The position numbers were made by a program, and so were the translations under genes. This document shows, piece by piece, positions 24,733-33,944 of a DNA stretch of 33,944 nt; within the stretch, counting starts at the first letter, position 1, and each line of letters begins with the position of its first letter. Under the pieces are notes generated by a model. It did not search any database. It saw nothing but the letters and a program-made list of their open reading frames with translations, and had not been told where the DNA came from. The DNA is from CAYYHA01 sp964471535 (GTDB taxonomy: Bacteria; Myxococcota; Myxococcia; SLRQ01): the NCBI GenBank assembly GCA_964471535.1, contig CAYYHA010000023.1:1-33944 (forward strand), given 5' to 3'.

Positions 24733-26241
24733 TCACTCCACGTAGCCTAGGGCCTTGAGCGCCTCCTCGGCCTCGCGATCGAGGAGCGGGCGTGCCGCCG
24801 GCGCCCTCTGCTCCTCGCCCACGTGATCGAGGAGCAGGTGGAGGAGCCGCTCTCCTTCGGGGATTTTCCCGAAGAGGTCTTGCGTCTCGCCCGGGTCCGT
24901 GGACAGGTCGAAGAGGGTGGGGTGGAAGCCGCCGCCTGCCTTCGGATAGAGGATGAGCTTGTAGGGGGGCTGCCGGAGGGCGAAGAGGTGGCCTTTCGGC
25001 GCCTGGTCCACGCCCGCCGGCAGGACGACCCGTTTCGGCTCGCTGCGCGCCTCCAGGAAGAGGGGGCGGGGCGGCCACGGGGCGCCGGCGAGCAGGGGCA
25101 GGAGGGAGCGGCCGTCCACGGGCGCGGCCGGCAGATCGAAGAGTTCCGTGATGGTGGGTGCGAGATCGATGTGCCCGACCGGGGCTGCGATGCGCCGGCC
25201 GCCGTGGCGCCCCCCCGGTAGGCACAGGAGCAGCGGGACGTGCACCTGCTCCTCGAAGAGGCGGCCGCCGTGGTCGAAGATCCAGGGGCGCTCGTACAGC
25301 GTCTCGCCATGGTCGGCCGTGACCACGACCACGGTCTGCTCGAGGTCACCTCGCGCCTCGAGGGCGTCGAGGAGCCGGCCGAGGTGGTGGTCCGCGTAGG
25401 CGATCTCGTTGTCGTAGCGACGGATCCACTCGGCCGCCGCCGCGGCGTCCACCCGGGATTTCGGCCCCGGCAGCCAGAAGCCCTCCGTGTGAACCTTCCA
25501 CTCGCGGTGCGGAGGGGGAAAGCGGCGATCGAAGGGGGGTGGGGCGTCGTAGGGGTAGTGGGCGTCGAAGAGGTGAACGAAGAGGAAGTAGGGTCCGGCT
25601 TGCTGCCGCAGCCAGGCCAGCGCCGCATCGATGGTCCCCTCGGCGTCGCGCGTGTTACCCTGGGGCAGGCGGTCGTCGTAGCGCGAGAAGCCGCGGTCGA
25701 GACCGGTCGGCCGGCCCTTCATCGTCCAGCCGCTGACGAAGGCGCCGGTGGCGAGGCCGGCCTCGGCGAGGCGTTCGGCGAGCGTGGGCACCGCAGGCGA
25801 GAGGCGCCCGCCGTTGTAGCGAAGCCCGTGGTGGGTGGGGTAGCGCCCGGTGAGGATCGAGGCATGGGCGGGCGCGGTGTTGGTCTGCGTGGTGATGGCT
25901 TGGTCGAAGCGGATACAGCGGCGGGCGAAGGCGTCCAGCCGAGGCGTGGTGTCACGCGCGTAACCGTAAACGCCGAGGTGGTCGCGGCGGGTCGTATCCA
26001 GCGTGATCAGCACCAGGTTCTTCGGGGCCGCGCCCGCGGCGCGCAGCGCCGGCGGACGGCCGAGTGTGGCGACGAGGCAGAGACCGGCCGCGAGCGGACC
26101 GAGCACGGAGAGGGCAAGCCAGAGGCGCACGCCGATGGGGTAGAGGAAGGCGCCGCACCTCGCAAGGGGGCGCAGCGGCGAAGGGCCGGGCGCACCGGCG
26201 TGACGGGTCGCTCGCCCGGAAGCGGGCGCCTGGGCTACCAT
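24733..26241 (-). CDS. Sulfatase-fold hydrolase lacking the formylglycine motif
   Basis: A 502-residue membrane-anchored protein of the sulfatase/alkaline-phosphatase superfamily. One hydrophobic segment (about 39-60) precedes the catalytic domain: the first metal motif LITLDTTRRDHLG (78-90), the nucleophile region NTAPAHASILTGRYP (121-135), VVTADHGET and a late VGHIDLAPTI segment. In true sulfatases the nucleophile region reads C/S-x-P-x-R; here it is T-A-P-A-H, so no formylglycine can form and Thr122 is the likely nucleophile. Phosphoester or phosphoglycerol chemistry is therefore more likely than sulfate-ester hydrolysis. The C-terminus ends LKALGYVE, like the phosphodiesterase-family lipoprotein at 9120. 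In-frame starts at 26253 (ATG) and 26271 (GTG) are alternatives that would overlap the divergent kinase gene. Confidence 0.87.
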   Translation of the reverse strand: MVAQAPASGRATRHAGAPGPSPLRPLARCGAFLYPIGVRLWLALSVLGPLAAGLCLVATLGRPPALRAAGAAPKNLVLITLDTTRRDHLGVYGYARDTTPRLDAFARRCIRFDQAITTQTNTAPAHASILTGRYPTHHGLRYNGGRLSPAVPTLAERLAEAGLATGAFVSGWTMKGRPTGLDRGFSRYDDRLPQGNTRDAEGTIDAALAWLRQQAGPYFLFVHLFDAHYPYDAPPPFDRRFPPPHREWKVHTEGFWLPGPKSRVDAAAAAEWIRRYDNEIAYADHHLGRLLDALEARGDLEQTVVVVTADHGETLYERPWIFDHGGRLFEEQVHVPLLLCLPGGRHGGRRIAAPVGHIDLAPTITELFDLPAAPVDGRSLLPLLAGAPWPPRPLFLEARSEPKRVVLPAGVDQAPKGHLFALRQPPYKLILYPKAGGGFHPTLFDLSTDPGETQDLFGKIPEGERLLHLLLDHVGEEQRAPAARPLLDREAEEALKALGYVE

Positions 26242-26251
26242 CGGCGGCGGC

Positions 26252-28597
26252 ATGGGCGAGACGGGGCGCACGCCACCGATGGGACGGCTCGGTCGCTACG
26301 TGATCGAGCGGCCGCTCGGCCGGGGCGGGATGGCCGAGGTCTATCTCGCGCGGGCGGAGGGGCCCGAGGGCTTTCGCCGGCGCGTCGCGCTGAAGGTCAT
26401 TCGCAAGGAATACACCGAGGCGAAGGACTGGGTGCGGATGTTCCAGGATGAGGCACGCACCGCGGCGCACTTCACCCATCCCAACATCGTGCAGATCTAC
26501 GACTTCGGTTGCATCTCCGGGCGCTACTACCTGGCCATGGAGTACGCCGAGGGCGAGTCCCTCGAGCACATCCTCCGGCGCCTGAAGGAGAAGGGGCGAA
26601 GGCTGCCCGACGCGGTGGCGGCAGCGGTTGGAATCGAGGCGGCGGGGGGCCTTGCCTATGCCCATGCGGCGACCGACGATGCGGGTCGGCCGCTCGGCGT
26701 GGTGCACCGCGACTTGAGCCCGGACAACCTGCTCCTCACCCCCGAGGGATACGTGAAGATCCTCGACTTCGGCATTGCGAAGGCATCGGGGCGGGAGCAG
26801 CGCACGCAGACGGGGATGATCAAGGGCAAGCCGGCCTACATGTCGCCGGAGCAGGCCCGGGGCGAGGCCCTCGACGGGCGCAGCGACGTCTTCTCCCTCG
26901 GAGCGGTGCTGTGGGAGGCCCTGGCCGGCGAGCGCCTGTACACCGCAGAGGGCCTGGCTGCGCTCATCGGGAAGGTCGCCTACGAGCCGCCACGGCACCT
27001 CGCCACCGTCGCTCCCACCGTGGACGCCGCCCTCGCCGAGGTGGTGATGAGCCTGCTCGAGCGTGACCGCGACCAGCGCCCGAGCGCCTCGGAGGCTCAG
27101 GCGGCGCTGCGCAACGTGCTGCGGGTGCTCGGCGGGGGCACGCCGCAGGAGATCTTGGCGCGCTGGAATGCCGGGGGCATGGAGGCGCCACCCATCGGGG
27201 GCGCGCCCACCCACGACCCCTTCCTCACGCCGCCCCCTGCCGACCCCTTTCCTGCGCCCAGTGCCGGGTCGGAGCAGCGCCGTGCGCCTTCGCTGCTTCC
27301 GTCCACGCCGCCGCCCGCGGCCGCAGGGCCGGCGATGGCGGGTGGGGGCCCGCACGGGAGGGCGACAGAGGCCGTGCGCCAGTCCGCCCCGTCTCCCGCT
27401 GGCCCCGCACCGGCCGGTGGCGGGATCGCGCCACCGCCGTTGGGGCCTCCCCGCGCCCCCACCGCGGCCGAGGCACCAGAGGGTGGGGCCGACGACGGTC
27501 CCCTCGAACTGGCGGTCGACCCAGCCACGCTCCGCGCGCCGGCCCCCGAGCGGCCCCAGGCGGGCGGCACGCCGACCCCAACGCCGCCGCCGGCCTCCGC
27601 GACGCCCAAAGAGCGCCTCCCCCGCTGGCTCCCGGCGGCCGGGATTGCCCTGGGCGTGCTCCTCGTCGTCGCTGGGTTGGCTTTCGCTCTCATCCCGGGC
27701 GGAGAGGCGGCCGAAGAAGAAGCCACGCAGCAGGCCGGTGGGCTCATCCGCCTCTCGGTCCGCTCCACGCCGGCCGGGGCGAAGATCGAGGTCGACGGCG
27801 TCGAGACGGGCCAGCGGACCCCCGCGATGGTGGAGGTCCTCGACCTCTCCAACCACCGGATCCGGCTCACGAAGGCGGGCTATGGCCCCGTGGTCGCCGT
27901 GGTGCCCCGGGAGCGCGTCGCCGACGGGGTGGACCTGACGCTGCCTCCGCTGACCTCGGTCGAGGTTGCGGGCACCGTCCCGGCGAGCATCTATTGTGAC
28001 GGGGAACTCGTCCTCACCGAGGCGCCGGGGGCCTTCCAGATCCCCGCCGGCGAGCACACCCTGCGGGCCGAGGCCGAGGGCTACCTGCCCTTCGAGGAGC
28101 GCGTCTACGTTCCCGAGGGCGGTCTGACCTGGGAGCCACGTCTGCAGCAGTCGGCCTACCTGCAGGTGAGCAGCCGGCCTGCGGGGGCGCGCATCTTCGT
28201 CGATGGGAAGGCGACGCATCGGGTCACACCGGCGAAGATCGAGGTGGCCCCCCGAGAGAAGGCGGCGGTGCGTCTCGAGCACGGGGTGCTCTCGGCCGAG
28301 ACGACGGTGCGCGCACCACCGCCGGGGAAGACGCGCCGGGTCAAACTGGTCCTCCGCGACGAGCTGGCGCGGCTACTGAAGCAGCGGGAGCGGTTGAACG
28401 CCCGGCTCCTCTCGGTGGATCGGCGGCTGGCGGAGCTCGGCGATCGCATCGATCAGTCGATCCTCGACGGGAAGGACCTCTGGCGCCTTCAGCGTGAGCA
28501 GCAGGCGCTCGAGGAGGAGTTCGACCACCTGAACGAAGTGCGCTACGAACTCGACGCCCGCATCGACGAGCTGAAGGCACGCCGCGGCCTCGAGTGA
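26252..28597 (+). CDS. Membrane-anchored Hanks-type Ser/Thr protein kinase with PEGA repeats
   Basis: A 781-residue kinase. The N-terminal kinase domain (about 16-290) has an intact active site: Gly-loop GRGGMAEV (23-30), Lys48, Glu67, HRD (152-154), Asn159, DFG (172-174) and the activation-segment end KGKPAYMSPEQ. A Pro/Ala-rich linker (about 310-455) leads to one transmembrane helix (459-481). Outside the membrane are three PEGA-like repeats (about 497-565, 567-633 and 636-703), each with an 'xPAGAxIxVDG'-type core, and a C-terminal coiled coil (about 703-778). PEGA domains are found in extracytoplasmic parts of many bacterial kinases and may bind envelope components. Substrates are unknown. 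The ATG at 26252 is 10 bases from the divergent sulfatase-like gene; an ATG at 26279 is an alternative. Confidence 0.92.
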   Translation: MGETGRTPPMGRLGRYVIERPLGRGGMAEVYLARAEGPEGFRRRVALKVIRKEYTEAKDWVRMFQDEARTAAHFTHPNIVQIYDFGCISGRYYLAMEYAEGESLEHILRRLKEKGRRLPDAVAAAVGIEAAGGLAYAHAATDDAGRPLGVVHRDLSPDNLLLTPEGYVKILDFGIAKASGREQRTQTGMIKGKPAYMSPEQARGEALDGRSDVFSLGAVLWEALAGERLYTAEGLAALIGKVAYEPPRHLATVAPTVDAALAEVVMSLLERDRDQRPSASEAQAALRNVLRVLGGGTPQEILARWNAGGMEAPPIGGAPTHDPFLTPPPADPFPAPSAGSEQRRAPSLLPSTPPPAAAGPAMAGGGPHGRATEAVRQSAPSPAGPAPAGGGIAPPPLGPPRAPTAAEAPEGGADDGPLELAVDPATLRAPAPERPQAGGTPTPTPPPASATPKERLPRWLPAAGIALGVLLVVAGLAFALIPGGEAAEEEATQQAGGLIRLSVRSTPAGAKIEVDGVETGQRTPAMVEVLDLSNHRIRLTKAGYGPVVAVVPRERVADGVDLTLPPLTSVEVAGTVPASIYCDGELVLTEAPGAFQIPAGEHTLRAEAEGYLPFEERVYVPEGGLTWEPRLQQSAYLQVSSRPAGARIFVDGKATHRVTPAKIEVAPREKAAVRLEHGVLSAETTVRAPPPGKTRRVKLVLRDELARLLKQRERLNARLLSVDRRLAELGDRIDQSILDGKDLWRLQREQQALEEEFDHLNEVRYELDARIDELKARRGLE

Positions 28598-28863
28598 AGC
28601 GCCGCGGCGGTGTGAAGTTGTCGCTACATGGCGCAACACTCTGCGCCGTCCCAGCACCGCCAGTGAGGGATCCCTTTGTTTTCGAAGGGGATTCTCCATG
28701 GCCCGCCCGTTGCTGAGAGGGCCGGGAGGGCCATGCCTGGCCGGACGCCAGGCGCGAACGCCTGGGATCGAAGGTCTGTGGGAACGGTGGGCGCGGGACG
28801 GAGGCTCGACGGGGGCCGAGGGGCTCTTCCTCCGTTTCGGGCCGATCCTGCTCGGGAGTCGAC

Positions 28864-30522
28864 ATGAACTTTGGGTTCGTCATCAACAACCGCACCTGCA
28901 TCGGATGTCACGCCTGCTCGACCGCTTGCAAATCCGAAAACGAGGTGCCGCTGGGGGTGTATCGCACCTGGGTGAAGTACACCGAGACCGGCACCTACCC
29001 GGACAGTCGCCGCCACTTCCAGGTGACGCGCTGCAACCACTGCGCGAACCCACCCTGTGTCCGGATCTGTCCGGTGACTGCGATGTACCAGCGGGACGAT
29101 GGCATCGTGGAGTTCGACAAGGATCAGTGCATCGGGTGCAAGGCGTGCATGCAAGCCTGCCCCTATGATGCCATCCACATCGACCCCGACACGGGCACGG
29201 CTGCCAAGTGCCACTACTGCTCCCACCGGATCGACCTCGGCCTCGAGCCGGCCTGCGTCGTGGTCTGTCCCGAACATGCGATCATCGCTGGGGATCTCGA
29301 CGATCCCGAGAGCGAGATCAGCCGGGTACTCGCCCGCGAGGAGGTGGCTGTTCGCAAGCCCGAGCAGGGCACGGCGCCCAAGCTCTTTTACATCGAGGGG
29401 AACGACGTCAACCTGCATCCCACCGCGGCGCCCCTCCCCGAGCAGTTCTTGTGGGCCGAGGTGGTCTCCGAGGTCGGGGAGCGTGAGGCCGAGGTCGAAG
29501 CGGAGGTGGGCCCGCCGTCGGCACAGGAAGCCCGGCGCCGGGCGCCGGCGGGGTCGCCGATTCGCACCCCGGCCACCCAGGGGCTTCCACAGCGGCCGAT
29601 CGCGCTGCGCGGGGGGCGGCAGGCGGAGCACATGGTGCAGGTCGCCTACAATGCACAACACAAGATCCCCTGGCACTGGCCGGTGCCCACCTACCTGGTA
29701 ACCAAGGGGATTGCGGCGGGAGCCTTCCTTCTCGCGGCGGCGGGCGCTCTCTTCGGCTGGTTCGAACTCGGTGCGGGGGAGGCTGCAGCCCTCGGCGGCC
29801 TCACCGTCGCCTTTCTCCTCGTGACCACCGCGCTGCTCGTCATCGACCTCGAACGGCCGGAGCGCTTCCTACGGATCCTGCTGCGGCCCCAGTGGAAGAG
29901 CTGGCTGGTGAAGGGGGCCTTCCTCCTCGTTGGCTTTTCCGTCATCGCGGGTCTGTGGCTGGTCGCCGAGGGCGGGGCGGCCCTCGATCTCCTGGCACCC
30001 GAGGCCGCACAGAGCGCTCGGCCGTGGCTCCTCGGCATCGGCGCACCCCTGGCGATCGGGGCGGCGGTGTACACCGCCTTCCTCTTCGGCCAAGCGGAGG
30101 GGCGTGATCTGTGGCAGAGCCCGCTGTTGCCTCTCCACCTCTTGGTGCAGGCAGCCTTCGCCGGCGCCGCGGCGGTGCTCGTCACCGGAGCGGTCCTGCC
30201 GCTGGGCGAGGGCCTCGTCGTGGCCGCCCGCTGGACCCTGGGCGTCGCGCTCGTCGCCGACCTCTTCGTGCTCCTCCTCGGCGAGGTGGCCATGCCCCAC
30301 GCCAGCGAGGTCGCAGCGCGCGCTGCGCACCGCATCACCCACGGCCCCTACCGATGGCACTTCTGGGGAGGCAGCCTGGTCGCCGGGCATCTCCTGCCGC
30401 TTCTCCTCCTCGCGCTCCCGGCCCCTGCTGCAGGTGCCCTCGCCGGTCTGTTCGTCCTCGTGGGTCTGTACCTGTACGAGCATGCCTTCGTGATGGCGCC
30501 CCAAGAGATCCCGAATTCTTGA
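28864..30522 (+). CDS. Fused iron-sulfur (PsrB-type) and NrfD/PsrC-type membrane subunit
   Basis: A 552-residue fusion. Residues 1-200 form a DMSO-reductase-type electron-transfer subunit with four complete Cys groups: 12/15/18/22, 57/60/65/69, 89/92/95/99 and 116/119/131/135, enough for four [4Fe-4S] clusters. A charged, Pro-rich linker (about 200-265) leads to an NrfD/PsrC-type membrane domain starting PWHWPVPTYLVTKGIAAGAFLL, with eight hydrophobic segments as in PsrC. In polysulfide- and DMSO-reductase-type complexes these are usually two separate proteins that pass electrons between quinone and the molybdenum subunit. There is no signal peptide, so the iron-sulfur domain should face the cytoplasm. 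The ATG at 28864 has a good ribosome-binding site (CGGGAG, about 5 bases). The molybdenum subunit gene follows after 14 bases. Confidence 0.92.
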   Translation: MNFGFVINNRTCIGCHACSTACKSENEVPLGVYRTWVKYTETGTYPDSRRHFQVTRCNHCANPPCVRICPVTAMYQRDDGIVEFDKDQCIGCKACMQACPYDAIHIDPDTGTAAKCHYCSHRIDLGLEPACVVVCPEHAIIAGDLDDPESEISRVLAREEVAVRKPEQGTAPKLFYIEGNDVNLHPTAAPLPEQFLWAEVVSEVGEREAEVEAEVGPPSAQEARRRAPAGSPIRTPATQGLPQRPIALRGGRQAEHMVQVAYNAQHKIPWHWPVPTYLVTKGIAAGAFLLAAAGALFGWFELGAGEAAALGGLTVAFLLVTTALLVIDLERPERFLRILLRPQWKSWLVKGAFLLVGFSVIAGLWLVAEGGAALDLLAPEAAQSARPWLLGIGAPLAIGAAVYTAFLFGQAEGRDLWQSPLLPLHLLVQAAFAGAAAVLVTGAVLPLGEGLVVAARWTLGVALVADLFVLLLGEVAMPHASEVAARAAHRITHGPYRWHFWGGSLVAGHLLPLLLLALPAPAAGALAGLFVLVGLYLYEHAFVMAPQEIPNS

Positions 30523-30536
30523 GAGGACCCAAGCCG

Positions 30537-33415
<2,879 letters not shown>

Positions 33416-33419
<4 letters not shown>

Positions 33420-33944
33420 TGGCGCGCCACCTTCAGGACCGCGATGTGGCCGCAGGGCGGCGCGCCGCCTGGCTGCTCCTCGCGCAGGTCGTGGAGCGCG
33501 GGGTCGAGCCGGCCACCGCCGCTGCGCTGAGCCTCGCGCCCGAGCTCGCCCCCCATCTCGAGCCGCCCGTGGACTTCGATGCGCAGGCGGCGCGCCACTA
33601 TGCGCTCTTCGGGCTGGCGGTGTACCCCTATGCGGGTCTCTTCCTCGATCGAGACGGCGAGGCGGGCAGTCCCCAGATCCTGGCCTGGTACGAGCGGCAT
33701 GGATTCTCGGCGCCCGCCTCGCAGTCGGCGGACCACGTCGGCAGCCTCCTTCGCTTCCTCGCCACGCTGCCGCCCGATGAGGCGCGGGCCTTCGCCGAGA
33801 CGGTCCTGCTGCCGATGCTGCCCCCACTCCTGGTGGCCGTCTCGCGGGAAGGCGACCCGCTCTACGAGGCGATCTTCGCCCTCCTGTTCTCCCTTCTCGT
33901 CGACTTCGCAGAGGCGGTGGGCGTCCGCTTCGACGCTGCAGGCC
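33416..33944 (+). CDS. TorD/DmsD/NarJ-family molybdoenzyme chaperone (partial)
   Basis: At least 176 residues, open to the window edge. After two Met codons the protein is helical and Ala/Leu-rich, with an Asp-Gln-Ala helix (about 60-90) and the family-like segment SADHVGSLLRFLATLPP, which matches the 'DHhxxELxFLxxL' region of TorD/DmsD/NarJ chaperones. A Pro-rich loop, LLPMLPPLL, follows. These proteins bind the immature molybdenum subunit and help insert the cofactor. The ATG overlaps the stop of the upstream catalytic-subunit gene (ATGA), so it is the third gene of the operon. The C-terminus is cut off by the window end. Confidence 0.8.

Noticed and set aside
25952..28282. Long minus-strand open frame opposite the Ser/Thr kinase
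   Set aside because: It mirrors the codons of a kinase with all catalytic residues intact and has no recognisable domain; such antisense frames are common in GC-rich genomes.
28618..28660. Possible sigma-54 promoter upstream of the molybdoenzyme operon (TGGCGCAACACTCTGCGC)
   Set aside because: The GG and GC elements are 11 bases apart instead of 10, the consensus match is weak, and the same bases form a simple GGCGCA/TGCGCC hairpin.

Overview
The window is a GC-rich chromosomal segment that looks like a Myxococcota (former Deltaproteobacteria) genome, probably a draft or metagenome-derived assembly because a 10-N gap (6456-6465) interrupts one gene. The lineage guess rests on content: lipoproteins with Asp/Gly/Pro-rich linkers and MopE-like 'CDGxDNDCDG' motifs, a Hanks-type kinase with a PEGA tail, an HD-GYP protein, many alkaline-phosphatase-superfamily hydrolases, and tRNAs without an encoded CCA. 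It is an inference, not a phylogenetic result.

Layout. 1-34: 3' end of a tRNA, probably tRNA-Cys. 220-3253: a large beta-propeller lipoprotein (minus) with a clear intrinsic terminator. 3469-7735: GNAT acetyltransferase, RseP-type site-2 protease (minus), coiled-coil lipoprotein, a second M50 site-2 protease broken by the gap, and a deoxynucleoside kinase. 7775-10631: two overlapping paralogous exported phosphodiesterase-like proteins (minus), then tRNA-Leu(TAA). 11135-12646: GAF/HD-GYP protein (minus). 13169-14898: a small exported protein convergent with a Cys-rich lipoprotein whose tail repeats a CxxxC unit about every 10 residues. 15014-15181: tRNA-Arg(CCG) followed by a duplicated copy of its 3' end. 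15214-16668: radical SAM protein (minus).

16803-21869 is a compact plus-strand run of four predicted lipoproteins: a MopE-like Cys/Asp-rich protein, a small Cys-rich protein, a cytochrome with up to nine hemes, and a PHP-domain phosphoesterase. The first three genes overlap by a few bases. This run is the best candidate for an undescribed surface-associated metal or electron-transfer module.

21961-23591 holds a small zinc-ribbon protein divergent from a DUF2892-type membrane protein, with a perfect CRP/HcpR-like palindrome between them, then an ECF sigma factor fused to a zf-HC2-like Cys/His domain (CorE-like architecture). 23640-26241: nitronate-monooxygenase family protein and a sulfatase-fold protein lacking the formylglycine residue. 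26252-28597: membrane-anchored Ser/Thr kinase. 28864 to the window end is a respiratory molybdoenzyme operon: a fused four-cluster ferredoxin plus NrfD/PsrC membrane subunit, a molybdopterin catalytic subunit without a visible Tat signal, and a TorD/DmsD-like chaperone that runs off the window edge.
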